A DNA stretch of 32,884 nt from CAKSUT01 sp045542335 (lineage in GTDB: Bacteria > Bacillota > Clostridia > Oscillospirales > CAG-382). The position numbers and the translations under genes are program-made. The stretch is taken from contig JAZQKV010000018.1 of assembly GCA_045542335.1 (NCBI GenBank), forward strand, positions 1 to 32,884, read 5' to 3'. The notes under the pieces are model-generated. The model was not told the origin of the DNA. It worked only from the letters and a program-made list of their open reading frames with translations, and did not search any database. Shown here piece by piece: positions 1 to 8,760 of this stretch. Position 1 is the first letter of the stretch. Each line of letters begins with the position of its first letter.

Positions 1-69
1 GTATCGACGCGGACACCCATACCTACTTTTCGATCCAATACATTTTTCCTTAAAAAGTTCTTTGGGGGT

Positions 70-99
70 GCGGGGGATTTCTTTCAAGAAATCCCCCGC
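70..99 (-). terminator. perfect 13-bp hairpin downstream of thrS
   Basis: Arms 70-82 and 87-99 pair perfectly around a 4-base loop (TTCA). It lies 22 bases beyond the thrS stop codon and would close the thrS transcript. The following bases on the minus strand are C/A-rich with only a weak T run (about 57-61), so it is a plausible but not classic intrinsic terminator. It may instead be a copy of a dispersed intergenic palindrome. Bases 1-69 show no gene. Confidence 0.55.
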
Positions 100-121
100 A
101 TATCCTTGTACTGCTTAACGC

Positions 122-2053
122 TTATCTTGCCTTGGTTGCGATCTCCACGGCAAGCTTTGCAAGGAAATCGTTAAGGGGCATGGTCTCGTTGGTGCCTTCC
201 TTGCGGTTACGCACGGCAACGGTACCGTCTGCCGCTTCCTTCTCGCCCACTACCACTGCGTAGGGGATCTTCTGGAGCTGTGCCTCGCGGATCTTGTAGC
301 CGATCTTCTCGTTGCGCAGATCGTTCTCTACGCGCACGTTCATATTCTCAAGCGCTGCCGTAACCTGCTTTGCGTAATCTGCGCAGGCGTCGCTTATGGG
401 CATTACGCGAACCTGAACGGGAGCAAGCCAAGTGGGGAACGCGCCCGCATACTTCTCAATGAGAAGCGCAAGAGTACGCTCGTAGCATCCCATGGAAGTA
501 CGGTGGATGATATAAGGAAGCTTCTGCTTATCGTCGCTGTCCGTATAATACATACCGAACTTCTCAGCAAGGAGCATATCTATCTGAATGGTAACGATGG
601 TATCCTCTTTACCGAATACGTTCTTGCACTGAATATCAAGCTTGGGTCCGTAGAACGCCGCCTCGTCAATGCCGATCTCGTAATCAAGACCGATATTGTC
701 AAGAATGCGCTTCATAACGCCCTGCGCCTCATCCCACTGCTCTGCAGTACCGATATATTTACCGCTGTCTGCAGGATCCCACTGGGAGAATCTGTAAGAG
801 AGATCCTCTTTGAGTCCAAGAGTTTCCATCATATAGTTTGTAAGCTCAAGACATCTCTTGAACTCGTCCTCAAGCTGCTCGGGAGTACACATAAGATGTC
901 CCTCGGAAATTGTGAACTGACGAACTCTTATAAGGCCGTGCATTTCGCCGGAGTCTTCATTTCTGAAAAGAGTTGAGGTTTCGCCGAGACGCATGGGAAG
1001 ATCTCTGTAAGAACGAGCTCTGTTGAGATATGCCTGATACTGGAAAGGACAGGTCATGGGACGAAGTGCAAAGCATTCTTTGCCGTCCTCTTCGTCACCC
1101 ATTACGAACATACCATCCTTGTAATGATCCCAGTGACCGGAGATTTTATAAAGGTCTGATTTCGCCATAAGAGGAGTCTTTGTGCGGAGCCAGCCATTTG
1201 CTTCCTCGGTGTCCTCCACCCATCTTTGAAGAATCTGAAGAATCTTGGTTCCCTTGGGAAGCATAATGGGAAGACCCTGACCGATATAGTCAACCGTCGT
1301 AAATATTTCAAGCTCACGTCCAAGCTTGTTGTGGTCACGCTTTTTAGCCTCTTCAAGTGCTGCGAGATGCTCGTCAAGCTCTGCCTGCTTGGGGAAAGCC
1401 GTACCGTAAATTCTCTTGAGCATCTTGTTGTCGGAATTTCCTCTCCAATATGCACCTGTGCAGGAAATGAGCTTTACAGCCTTGAGTCTTCCTGTGGAGA
1501 AAAGATGAGGGCCTGCGCAAAGATCAGTAAAATCGCCCTGCTTGTAGAAAGAAACCTCCTCATCTTCGGGAAGCTCGTTGATAAGCTCAACCTTGTAAGG
1601 CTCATCAGCCATAAGTTTAAGAGCCTCATCACGGGGAAGAACAAATCTTTCAATGGGAAGATTCTCCTTGATGATTTTCTTCATCTCGCCCTCAAGTTTT
1701 GTGAGGATTTCGGGAGTGAAAGTCATGTCGGTATCAAAGTCATAGTAAAATCCGTTGTCAATTGCAGGGCCGATTGTGAGCTTAACATCGGGATAGAGTC
1801 TTTTAACAGCCTGCGCAAGAACATGGGAAGCAGTGTGACGGTAAACCTTTTTGCCCTCCTCATCATCAAAGGTGAGGATTTCAATTGAGCAATCCTTGTC
1901 AAGAATTGCTGCAAGCTCTGTCACCTTTCCGTCAATTTTTGCGGCAACTGCAGCTCTTGCAAGACCCTCGCTCAAGGATTTCGCAAAATCATAGGCGTTC
2001 ATAGCAGCTTCAATCTCTTTGATACTGCCGTCTTTGAGTGTAATTTTAATCAT
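122..2053 (-). CDS. thrS: threonine--tRNA ligase
   Basis: Class II threonyl-tRNA synthetase, 643 aa, full family length. It charges tRNA-Thr with threonine in the cytoplasm. Visible domains in order: an N-terminal TGS domain (about 1-61); the second additional (editing) domain with the HxxxH signature HTASH, and further on the metal-site Cys and His (DLCAGPH); the class II catalytic core with motif 2 (RNEDSGEMHGLIRVRQF); and the C-terminal anticodon-binding domain (about 540-643). The start codon at 2053 follows a GGAGGG-like site on the minus strand. Upstream is a T-box leader with its own promoter, so expression should rise when uncharged tRNA-Thr accumulates. It is probably monocistronic, since a hairpin lies directly downstream. 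Confidence 0.98.
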   Translation of the reverse strand: MIKITLKDGSIKEIEAAMNAYDFAKSLSEGLARAAVAAKIDGKVTELAAILDKDCSIEILTFDDEEGKKVYRHTASHVLAQAVKRLYPDVKLTIGPAIDNGFYYDFDTDMTFTPEILTKLEGEMKKIIKENLPIERFVLPRDEALKLMADEPYKVELINELPEDEEVSFYKQGDFTDLCAGPHLFSTGRLKAVKLISCTGAYWRGNSDNKMLKRIYGTAFPKQAELDEHLAALEEAKKRDHNKLGRELEIFTTVDYIGQGLPIMLPKGTKILQILQRWVEDTEEANGWLRTKTPLMAKSDLYKISGHWDHYKDGMFVMGDEEDGKECFALRPMTCPFQYQAYLNRARSYRDLPMRLGETSTLFRNEDSGEMHGLIRVRQFTISEGHLMCTPEQLEDEFKRCLELTNYMMETLGLKEDLSYRFSQWDPADSGKYIGTAEQWDEAQGVMKRILDNIGLDYEIGIDEAAFYGPKLDIQCKNVFGKEDTIVTIQIDMLLAEKFGMYYTDSDDKQKLPYIIHRTSMGCYERTLALLIEKYAGAFPTWLAPVQVRVMPISDACADYAKQVTAALENMNVRVENDLRNEKIGYKIREAQLQKIPYAVVVGEKEAADGTVAVRNRKEGTNETMPLNDFLAKLAVEIATKAR

Positions 2054-2198
2054 AATACCCTCCTGAATTTATGTGTTCCCGACAGCACAGCGTTTCCCGC
2101 CGGGAGCAAGTTTTTTTACACATTGAAAACCGATGTCTGCCAAAAATCACCTGTAAAAACAGGGAACAAACGTCGGAAAGCAAATGAATGTCCATTAA

Positions 2199-2240
2199 AA
2201 AACAAAAAACCGTCGTGCCGCAAAAATGCAAACACAACGG
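2199..2240 (-). terminator. T-box attenuator terminator
   Basis: On the minus strand CCGTTGTG (2240-2233) pairs with CACGACGG (2217-2210), with one G-U pair. It is followed by TTTTTTG and more Ts. It lies directly after the T-box sequence, as expected for the regulated terminator of a T-box leader. Confidence 0.85.
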
Positions 2241-2483
2241 GACGTCTTTTGAAAAACGTGGTTCCACCCGAATTGTTTCGCTAAAAATGTAAAAAACATC
2301 TCAACGAAACCACTCTTTGACGATAACGCAGTCACACGCCGCAGGTTTTTCACCCCCACGGAGCTCAGAAGTGGTGCTGTACCGTAACAATTCGCAACAG
2401 GCTTTCAGCCAACGACCCGTTTTCTCTTTCGACGTTTGCGGAACAGTATGTCTTCATCAACGCTTGTTTTTTATGGATTTTAC
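2199..2483 (-). promoter_or_regulatory. T-box riboswitch leader of thrS
   Basis: The 430-base untranslated leader of thrS contains the diagnostic T-box sequence CGGGTGGAACCACG (2270 to 2257, minus strand), which pairs with the NCCA end of uncharged tRNA. An intrinsic terminator lies just downstream. The 5' part (about 2460-2340) folds as a long Stem I-like arm. Within it ACC at 2375-2373, a threonine codon followed by a purine, is my candidate specifier; this assignment is tentative. Known T-box mechanism: uncharged tRNA-Thr stabilises the antiterminator and lets transcription continue into thrS. Confidence 0.92.
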
Positions 2484-2489
2484 TTTATT

Positions 2490-2518
2490 ATAATATCACA
2501 CTTTGCGGCTTTTGTCAA
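2490..2518 (-). promoter_or_regulatory. sigma-A promoter of thrS
   Basis: TTGACA (2518-2513) and TATTAT (2495-2490) are separated by exactly 17 bases on the minus strand, placing the start of transcription near 2483, at the 5' edge of the T-box leader. The stretch between this promoter and the end of mntP (2519-2639) shows only weak hairpins and no gene. Confidence 0.8.
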
Positions 2519-2639
2519 GTGGAAAGCGTGAATAATTTTGCACAATTTAGCTAAAAAACGTTGCATTTTGGAAAAATTCTGCATTTTTCAAAGAGTCTTC
2601 AAGCAAAAAACTTCACTCTGCAAAATCCTGTTTTTGAAA

Positions 2640-3227
2640 TCAAGCCAACACTCCAAGTCCCTCAAGGAGAATTTTAAGGCCAATTGCAATCAGAACAACT
2701 CCACCTGCAAACTCAGCCTTTGCCTTGAATTTTGTTCCGAAAATACTTCCTATATAAACGCCTGCGGCAGAAAGTATAAATGTTATAATTCCGATAAGTG
2801 TTGCGGAAATTGCAATAGGGTCATCGTTGATGGCAAATGTTACGCCAACCGCAAGAGCATCAATGCTTGTGGCAATTGCCATTATAAGCATGTTTCCGAA
2901 CGAAACAGATGCATCCTTTACACTGCAGGCTCCGTCACCACATCCGCAACCGTCGTTTTCAAGCGCTTCCTTTATCATGTTTGCACCGATAAGTGCCAGA
3001 AGAACAAATGCAACCCAATGGTCAAAAGCGACTATGTATTTATCAAAAGCTTCACCGAGGAAGAATCCGATTGTGGGCATGAGTGCCTGAAACCCACCAA
3101 ACCAAAGTCCGACAATAACAGCGTTTTTAATCCCCGGTTTTTGCATGGCAAGTCCCTTGCATATGGCAACGGCAAAAGCATCCATGGCAAGTGCCACGGC
3201 AATAAGAACAATCTGAAGCATAATCAA
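2640..3227 (-). CDS. mntP: manganese efflux pump MntP family protein
   Basis: A 195-residue polytopic membrane protein of the MntP (DUF204/YebN) family, which exports Mn(II). About six membrane segments are visible. The family's acidic signatures are present: ALAMDAFAVAI near the N terminus and the related ATSIDALAVGVTFA at about 115-128, reflecting an internal duplication. GLWFGGFQALMP is also typical. A glycine/cysteine-rich loop (GCGCGDGAC, about 93-101) between the two halves could bind metal and is less usual. It is transcribed in the same direction as nadC but separated by 140 bases with hairpins. No Mn-sensing yybP-ykoY riboswitch could be recognised upstream. Confidence 0.92.
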   Translation of the reverse strand: MIMLQIVLIAVALAMDAFAVAICKGLAMQKPGIKNAVIVGLWFGGFQALMPTIGFFLGEAFDKYIVAFDHWVAFVLLALIGANMIKEALENDGCGCGDGACSVKDASVSFGNMLIMAIATSIDALAVGVTFAINDDPIAISATLIGIITFILSAAGVYIGSIFGTKFKAKAEFAGGVVLIAIGLKILLEGLGVLA

Positions 3228-3293
3228 AACTCCTTTGTCAATAATATGCAGGATTTTTCCGATATATCAAAAAACTCAAAGAAATTGCAAATA

Positions 3294-3338
3294 CCCGTCA
3301 ATAACGGGCAATCTGCCACTTGTTTTGGCACATTGCCC
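3294..3338 (-). promoter_or_regulatory. two mutually exclusive hairpins between nadC and mntP
   Basis: Hairpin A: GGGCAAT (3306-3312) with ATTGCCC (3332-3338), extended by an inner TGCCA/TGGCA stem. Hairpin B: CCCGT (3294-3298) with ACGGG (3304-3308). Both need bases 3306-3308, so they cannot form together. A long T run follows on neither strand. It may terminate the nad transcript or act as an attenuator-like element in the mntP leader; function is inferred only. Confidence 0.45.
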
Positions 3339-3369
3339 GGAAATTCATGGTCCGTAAGTTTGAAGCAAG

Positions 3370-4215
3370 TTATGCTTTAAGTTCAAACTTAAGGCTTATG
3401 TCTGCCGCCTTTACCGAATGGGTCAGAGCACCGATTGAAATTATGTTGACACCTGTTTCGGCAACCTCGCGCAAATCTCTCTCGCCCATGTTGCCCGAAG
3501 CCTCTGTAACAGCTCTGCCCCCAACAATTTCAACCGCTTTTTTCATATCCTCACAGCTCATGTTGTCAAGCATGATTATGTCTGCACCCGCAGCAAGAGC
3601 TTCTTCAAGCTGAGGGAAGGTTTCAATTTCAACCTCAATTTTAAGAGTATGAGGCGCATTTTTCTTTGCCGCCTTGACAGCCTCTGTTATGCCGCCGGCT
3701 GCGGAAATGTGATTGTCCTTTATAAGGATTCCGTCGGAAAGGTTGAAACGGTGGTTTGTTCCGCCGCCTACCTTTACAGCGTATTTTTCAAGAACACGAA
3801 GTCCCGGGGTTGTTTTTCTTGTGTCTGCAATAACTGCGCCTGTTCCCTCAACTGCTTTCACAGCGGCGTTTGTGCGGGATGCAACGGCAGAAAGCCTTTG
3901 GAGAAGATTGAGGGCTGTGCGCTCTCCTGTGAGAACGCTTTGCGCTTCTCCCGTGACCTCGGCGATTATGTCTCCTTTTTTAACGTTGTCGCCATCCTTC
4001 ACAAAAGGCGTGAACACAATGGATTTATCAACTGTGTGAAAAACTTCGCGGCAAATGTCAAGACCGCAAATAACGCAATCCTCTTTCATAAGGAATCTTC
4101 CGTGCGCCTGTCTTCCCTCGGGAATGGTGGAAAGCGTTGTAATGTCGCCTGTTCCAACGTCTTCTTCAAGGGCGAGGGCAATGATATTTTTTATTTGATT
4201 GTTAAGATACGTCAT
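3370..4215 (-). CDS. nadC: nicotinate-nucleotide diphosphorylase (carboxylating)
   Basis: Quinolinate phosphoribosyltransferase, 281 aa. It converts quinolinate and PRPP to nicotinate mononucleotide, the third step of de novo NAD synthesis. Seen motifs: EDVGTGDITT near the N terminus, the conserved TRKTTPGLR and KYAVKVGGGTNHRFNL stretches that bind substrate, IKDNHI, and the barrel strands IEVEIETF and IIMLDNM. I chose ATG at 4215 because AAAGGTG lies 5 bases upstream; an in-frame TTG at 4236 would put that site inside the gene. It follows nadB by 85 bases and is the last gene of the nadABC cluster. Confidence 0.97.
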   Translation of the reverse strand: MTYLNNQIKNIIALALEEDVGTGDITTLSTIPEGRQAHGRFLMKEDCVICGLDICREVFHTVDKSIVFTPFVKDGDNVKKGDIIAEVTGEAQSVLTGERTALNLLQRLSAVASRTNAAVKAVEGTGAVIADTRKTTPGLRVLEKYAVKVGGGTNHRFNLSDGILIKDNHISAAGGITEAVKAAKKNAPHTLKIEVEIETFPQLEEALAAGADIIMLDNMSCEDMKKAVEIVGGRAVTEASGNMGERDLREVAETGVNIISIGALTHSVKAADISLKFELKA

Positions 4216-4300
4216 ATAAACACCTTTCTTTAACAAAAAATCTGAAAACGCCTTAAACTCGTGTCCGGCATCCGGATTCTCTTGTCAATTATCCGTTAAA

Positions 4301-5857
4301 TCACATATTGTTTTTGTTCACCGTTATATAGTGAGCTCCCATGCTTTCGGGTCTGAACAAAGCAGAGCGTGCAATGAGAGAAGCAACGGTGAGAGCATTG
4401 TAGGCAATAATAGAATCCTTTGTTGTGAGCTGACACTTTTCAAGCTCACCAAGCATTCTGTCAATCTCGGAAACAGCCACCTTCAACTCATTTACCGTTC
4501 TTACTGCACCAACATTCTCTGTCATAAGAGTGCGTGTGTGCTCAATGATTGCAGAAATCTTTGCGTCGCTCGGCAACGGTGTGTTTCCACCGGGAGGCGG
4601 AAGCTCAAAAAACTCGTTTATTCTGCTGTGACGGAAGTTGTTGTTTATATCAATTGCAGCACGTCTTCCAAACACAAGACATTCAAGAGTAGAGTTACTT
4701 GCAAGGCGGTTTGCACCATGAACACCTGTGCACGCCGTTTCGCCACAGGCATAAAGTCCGTCAATACCTGTTTCGCCGTAAAGTCCCGTCTTTATGCCGC
4801 CCATGAAATAGTGCTGTGTGGGGCGAACAGGAATCGGGTCGTAAGGCACATTTATTCCCTCGCGTCGGCAAACATTTGTTATTGTGGGGAAACGTGTTGT
4901 GAAAAAGTCTTCGGACATTGACGAAACATCAAGATACACCTTGTCATCGCCCGTTGCCCTCATTTCCTTGAGAATTGCCCGTGTAACAATATCTCTCGGA
5001 GCAAGGTCTGCCATTTCGTGAGCATTTTTCATAAATGCATCGCCGTTTTTGTTGCGAAGTATTCCGCCCTCTCCGCGAACTGCTTCGGAAATGAGGAAAA
5101 CTCTGTTGTCAAAAACTTCCTTTGCAAATCCTGTGGGATGGAACTGAACAAACTCCATGTCCTCGGTCATAACACCGGCTCTGTGGCAAGCGGCAATTCC
5201 GTCACCAAGACAGCCCACGGGAGTTGTTGTATATTTGTAAAGCTGACCTATACCTCCGGTTGCAATAATGACATTTCTTGACATGAGCAGTATTTCATTA
5301 CCGCCACGGTTTATAATTACTCCACGGACATTGCTTCCCGCCGTCACAATATCAACAAGATAGCTTCCGAAGAACAGCTCGACATTTGGCTTTGTGAAAA
5401 CAAGCTCACCCATGCGCTTTGTGACCTCTTTGCCTGTTGAGTCGCCGCCGCAATGAAGAATTCTGTTGCGTGAATGGCCACCCTCGCGGGTGATATGAAG
5501 CTTGCCGTCGTCCCTGTCAAAGGGCACTTCAAGTTCAATAAGCCTGCGAAGATTTTCGGGTCCTTCTTCACAAAGCACCTTAACCGCTTCCGGGTCACAA
5601 TGACCCGCACCTGCCCTGAGAGTGTCGGCGACATGGAGAGAAACATCATCGTCCGGACTTATCACTCCCGAAATTCCGCCCTGGGCAAGCCATGAGCTTC
5701 CCGATTCAATGCTTCCTTTTGAAACAAGTGCAACGGAAAACGATGGGTCAAGATTGAGTATGGCATAAAGAGCCGCCATACCGCAACCGACAACCACAAC
5801 ATCAAACTGAATGGCATCTCTGCAATCGTGAGGTTGGTTATATACATATCTTCTCAT
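4301..5857 (-). CDS. nadB: L-aspartate oxidase
   Basis: FAD-dependent flavoprotein of 518 aa that oxidises L-aspartate to iminoaspartate, which NadA then condenses with dihydroxyacetone phosphate. The N-terminal Rossmann motif VVVGCGMAALYA (about 20-31) binds FAD. The succinate dehydrogenase/fumarate reductase fold is shown by SSWLAQGGI, THEGGHS-like TREGGHSRNR, QFHPTG, and the C-terminal HYFMGGIKT and GANRLASNSTLECLVFG. Start ATG at 5857 has GGAGGG five bases upstream. Order nadA-nadB-nadC with short gaps (47 and 85 bases) indicates one operon. Confidence 0.97.
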   Translation of the reverse strand: MRRYVYNQPHDCRDAIQFDVVVVGCGMAALYAILNLDPSFSVALVSKGSIESGSSWLAQGGISGVISPDDDVSLHVADTLRAGAGHCDPEAVKVLCEEGPENLRRLIELEVPFDRDDGKLHITREGGHSRNRILHCGGDSTGKEVTKRMGELVFTKPNVELFFGSYLVDIVTAGSNVRGVIINRGGNEILLMSRNVIIATGGIGQLYKYTTTPVGCLGDGIAACHRAGVMTEDMEFVQFHPTGFAKEVFDNRVFLISEAVRGEGGILRNKNGDAFMKNAHEMADLAPRDIVTRAILKEMRATGDDKVYLDVSSMSEDFFTTRFPTITNVCRREGINVPYDPIPVRPTQHYFMGGIKTGLYGETGIDGLYACGETACTGVHGANRLASNSTLECLVFGRRAAIDINNNFRHSRINEFFELPPPGGNTPLPSDAKISAIIEHTRTLMTENVGAVRTVNELKVAVSEIDRMLGELEKCQLTTKDSIIAYNALTVASLIARSALFRPESMGAHYITVNKNNM

Positions 5858-5904
5858 ACATACCCTCCAAAAGAGAATCGTTGAAAATCAAAATGGTGTT
5901 GCTT

Positions 5905-6837
5905 TTACTTTGCAAGCTCAAGCATTTTTTCAAGGGGTGCTCTTGCACCGTCCATGGTATCCTCGGTCAAAACAATTTCCCTTGAATTTTCGCCCTCTTC
6001 AGTCGAAATGGACAAAAGTGTTTCGAGAACATCGGAAAGATAGGTTTTCTTCATGTTTGAACAAACAAGTCTTTCGTGTAGAAGAATGACGTTTTTGCCG
6101 GGAAGCTCCTCGTCAAGTCGTTCCACAACTCCCATTTCCGTTCCGATTATAATTGTTTCGGCATCGCTCTTACGTGCAAAATCAAGAATTTCGGAAGTGC
6201 TTCCTATCATGTCGGAAAGAGCAAGAACCTCGTCCTCACATTCGGGATGGGAGAGAACCGGTGCCCCGGGATGTGCCGCCTTTGCCGCAAGAACATCTTG
6301 TGCGGTGAGATTCTTGTGAGTGGGACACCAGCCGTTGTGCAGATGGAAAATTTTTTCCGGCATCTGCTTTGCAATATATCCGCCAAGATTCTTGTCGGGA
6401 ACGAATACTATTTCCTTTTGGGGAAGCTTTGAAATAACTCTCATGGCATTTGAAGAGGTAACGCATACATCACACTTTACCTTTGTCGCCGCAGATGAAT
6501 TGATGTAACACACAACAGCCGCTTCCGGATACTTACTGCGCCACAAATCAATGTCCTCGGGAGTTACCATGTCCGCCATAGGGCAACCTGCATCGGGTCT
6601 TGGTATAAACACCCTCTTGTCGGGATTCAGAATCTTTGCGCTTTCTGCCATAAACTTAACGCCGCAGAAAATTATAATATCCTTGTCGGAAGCCTTTGCT
6701 TTTTTTGCAAGCTCAAAGCTGTCGCCACAAAAATCCGCAATACTTTGCACTTCCATATTCTGATAATAGTGCGCAAGGATAAGGACATTTTTTTGCTCTT
6801 TCAGCAGTTTTATACGGTTTATAATGTCGTCTTTCAT
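5905..6837 (-). CDS. nadA: quinolinate synthase
   Basis: Quinolinate synthase A, 310 aa, a [4Fe-4S] enzyme that condenses iminoaspartate with dihydroxyacetone phosphate to form quinolinate. Signatures: AHYYQ near residue 22, the GDSFELAKKA stretch, FCGVKFMAESAKILNP, VCYINSSAATK, DKNLGGYIAKQMP, HPECEDEV and TEMGVVERL. Cysteines in FCGV, the HPEC motif and near the C terminus (LVCSNMKKT) match the three cluster ligands. It is the first gene of the operon, with a promoter about 100 bases upstream (6944-6972). Confidence 0.97.
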   Translation of the reverse strand: MKDDIINRIKLLKEQKNVLILAHYYQNMEVQSIADFCGDSFELAKKAKASDKDIIIFCGVKFMAESAKILNPDKRVFIPRPDAGCPMADMVTPEDIDLWRSKYPEAAVVCYINSSAATKVKCDVCVTSSNAMRVISKLPQKEIVFVPDKNLGGYIAKQMPEKIFHLHNGWCPTHKNLTAQDVLAAKAAHPGAPVLSHPECEDEVLALSDMIGSTSEILDFARKSDAETIIIGTEMGVVERLDEELPGKNVILLHERLVCSNMKKTYLSDVLETLLSISTEEGENSREIVLTEDTMDGARAPLEKMLELAK

Positions 6838-6905
6838 TGTTTGCCGCCTTTATATTAGTGTTATCCGCATTTTTCGTAAAAAGCAGACTTTTTTCTCATT
6901 TTTCA

Positions 6906-6925
6906 GCGTTTCTTTGTCACAACGC
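6906..6925. promoter_or_regulatory. inverted repeat in the nadA leader
   Basis: GCGTT (6906-6910) and AACGC (6921-6925) flank 10 bases, within the untranslated leader just downstream of the predicted nadA transcription start. NAD-responsive repressors of the NiaR type control nad operons in many Firmicutes. I could not match this repeat to a known consensus, so it is only a candidate operator or small RNA hairpin. Confidence 0.3.
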
Positions 6926-6943
6926 AAATGGTATACTTATTCT

Positions 6944-6972
6944 ATTATAACACAACAGTCGCATTATTTCAA
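6944..6972 (-). promoter_or_regulatory. promoter of nadABC
   Basis: On the minus strand TTGAAA (6972-6967) and a perfect TATAAT (6949-6944) have a 17-base spacer. The predicted start lies about 100 bases upstream of nadA. The gap between nadA and the divergent gene at 7165 (6838-7164) holds this promoter, the inverted repeat at 6906-6925 and the plus-strand operator/promoter at 7102-7134. Nothing else was recognised there. Confidence 0.8.
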
Positions 6973-7101
6973 GAACGAATTGTTATAAATTAAACTTATT
7001 TTGAAAATAATATTTTGCCATATTGCACAGAACGACAAAATTTCAACAAACATATTGTACTTTTACATTTACAGCATTGCTTTTGGGAAAGTTTACAAAG
7101 G

Positions 7102-7134
7102 GTTTAATCGAGGTTAAACTAAATGGAATATAAT
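7102..7134 (+). promoter_or_regulatory. palindromic operator and -10 box upstream of the 7165 gene
   Basis: GTTTAA (7102-7107) and TTAAAC (7114-7119) form a perfect inverted repeat with a 6-base centre containing CG. A TATAAT -10 box follows at 7129-7134, 30 bases before the start codon. The repeat covers the -35 position, where no good -35 hexamer is seen. This fits control by a regulator bound there (the form resembles LacI-type operators), but the regulator is not in the window. Confidence 0.55.
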
Positions 7135-7164
7135 GCAACCAAAGAAACCAAGAGGTGACAGCGC

Positions 7165-8013
7165 ATGAAAATTTCAGTTAACAGCTCATATTTCACAAAA
7201 ATCCGTGGAGATAGCAAACGGAGAAGTGATTTTGAAGCGGCACTTCTTTGTAAGCAAAACGGCTTTGATATAATTGATTGCACAACATCATTTTATAAAG
7301 ACCCCGATGAATCCATGGTTTTGCGCAAAGCAAATGAACTTTGCCAACAGCTTTCAGACGAAAGCATAACCGTGGACCAAAGCCACGCCCCTTTCAACAG
7401 GTATTCCCGTCTTCCCATAGAGGAGCATAAAAGACAGCTCCGGGGAGCATTCAGGGTTTCGTCAATACTCGGTGCAAAGAACATTGTTATTCACGCCGAC
7501 GAATACTTTGCTCCCGAGGGAAAACAATACAGCAGTAAGGATGCCTGCGAATATGCCTATGACTATTTTGCACCATTTGTTGAATTTGCAAAGAAAAACG
7601 GCATGGGCGTTGCAATTGAAAATGTGTTTGGTGATATGGGAATACCGAGATATGGCTCGGAGGTTGAGGAAGTCATTGCCATAATTGACCGCTTCAACGA
7701 CCCCTGCGTGGGATGCTGTTGGGATTTCGGCCATGCGGCAGTTGCATTTGGTGCAGAAAAAATGCTTGACAAGCTGAAAATGGTGGGCAAGCGTCTTTCA
7801 AGCACTCATGTTCACGACAATTATGTGTACAGTGATATGCATTTGCCTCCCTATTTGGGAAAAATCGACTGGGAAAGCCACATATCTTATCTGAAAGAAC
7901 TCGGCTATGACGGCACGTTTACATATGAGTTTGTTTACGGCTGTGTTCCCGATGAGCTTGTGGGGGATTACCTGAAGCTTGCTCGCAAAACGGCAGAATT
8001 TATGTTAAAGTGA
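7165..8013 (+). CDS. sugar phosphate isomerase/epimerase family protein (TIM barrel)
   Basis: A 282-residue protein of the xylose-isomerase-like TIM-barrel superfamily, whose members isomerise or epimerise sugars and related compounds with a divalent metal. Likely metal/catalytic positions are seen in order: the Glu of VAIENVFGD (about 151), the Asp of CCWDFGHAA (about 189), the His pair in STHVHDN (about 214-216) and the Glu of FTYEFVYG (about 254). The substrate cannot be told from sequence. Start at 7165 has AGAGGTG nine bases upstream. A palindromic operator and -10 box lie just before it. The C_GCAxxG_C_C protein follows after 66 bases and may be co-transcribed. Confidence 0.85.
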   Translation: MKISVNSSYFTKIRGDSKRRSDFEAALLCKQNGFDIIDCTTSFYKDPDESMVLRKANELCQQLSDESITVDQSHAPFNRYSRLPIEEHKRQLRGAFRVSSILGAKNIVIHADEYFAPEGKQYSSKDACEYAYDYFAPFVEFAKKNGMGVAIENVFGDMGIPRYGSEVEEVIAIIDRFNDPCVGCCWDFGHAAVAFGAEKMLDKLKMVGKRLSSTHVHDNYVYSDMHLPPYLGKIDWESHISYLKELGYDGTFTYEFVYGCVPDELVGDYLKLARKTAEFMLK

Positions 8014-8079
8014 CGTTTCAACACATTAATTCATCCACACACAAATCTCAATAAATATAGAAAAATAAGAGGTGTAAAT

Positions 8080-8538
8080 ATGACACAGCATGAACAAAAA
8101 GCAAGACAACTGTTTGTTGAGGGATATAACTGTTCCCAAGCCGTATTTGCCGCATTCTGCGACGTGACGGGTATGAGCGAAAACCAGGCTCTGAAGCTTT
8201 CCTCGTCGTTCGGCGGCGGAATGGGAAGGATGAGAGAGGTCTGCGGAGCCTGCACAGGTATGTTTGCCGTTGCAGGACTTCTGTGGGGGTATGAATCTCC
8301 GGAAGATGATAACGCAAAAAAGGAGCACTATGCTCTTATTCAGAAGCTTGCCGAAAAATTCAAAGAGGCACACGGCGGAACAATTGTATGCCGTGAACTT
8401 CTCAAAGGCATTGCCGCAGGAACAACTCCCATGCCCACAAAAAGAGATTCGGAATTTTATAAAGTGCGTCCGTGTGTTGCGTTTGTGGAAACAGCGGCAA
8501 GGTTGCTCGACGAGGAAATTAAGAGCAGAGAAAAATAA
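8080..8538 (+). CDS. C_GCAxxG_C_C family putative redox protein
   Basis: A 152-residue protein of the C_GCAxxG_C_C family, proposed redox-active or metal-binding proteins common in anaerobes. The defining pattern is visible: Cys in YNCSQAVF (about 23), then the glycine-rich FGGGMGRMREVCGACTG containing CGA-C, a later Cys in VCRELL and a C-terminal Cys in RPCVAFV. No signal peptide or membrane segment, so cytoplasmic. A good ribosome site (AGAGGTG) precedes the ATG. The exact role is not established for the family; neighbours give no specific clue. Confidence 0.88.
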   Translation: MTQHEQKARQLFVEGYNCSQAVFAAFCDVTGMSENQALKLSSSFGGGMGRMREVCGACTGMFAVAGLLWGYESPEDDNAKKEHYALIQKLAEKFKEAHGGTIVCRELLKGIAAGTTPMPTKRDSEFYKVRPCVAFVETAARLLDEEIKSREK

Positions 8539-8671
8539 TTAAATCTCCACTAACCTTTTTCGAAAGGCATTATCCCCATCAAGAACGCTTACTGAAACCA
8601 AACTGTAAATAAACCGTAAATACACTTTAAAGTGGCGAATGGTAAACCTGAAATTTTTTTACTTGAGTTGA

Positions 8672-8706
8672 AAAATCCCTTTGAGACAAATTCCCAAAGG
8701 GATTTT
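8672..8706 (+). terminator. hairpin terminator after the redox-protein gene
   Basis: AAAATCCCTTTG (8672-8683) pairs perfectly with CAAAGGGATTTT (8695-8706), a 12-bp stem with an 11-base loop. The terminal TTTT lies inside the stem; the continuing T run is poor (GCCATGGTTTT). Between 8539 and 8843 only this hairpin and the inverted repeat at 8761-8780 were recognised. Confidence 0.6.
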
Positions 8707-8760
8707 GCCATGGTTTTGTCAAAATTAAAGGAAAAGTGATGAAATATTCATGCAATAGTG

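Noticed and set aside
503..976. Long open reading frames antisense to thrS, nadC, nadB, galK and rny
   Set aside because: They lie inside clearly identified conserved genes on the other strand, have no family features, and their amino acid make-up is that of shadow frames.
3228..3369. Possible yybP-ykoY manganese riboswitch before mntP
   Set aside because: The conserved internal loops of that class could not be located on the minus strand; only competing simple hairpins are seen.
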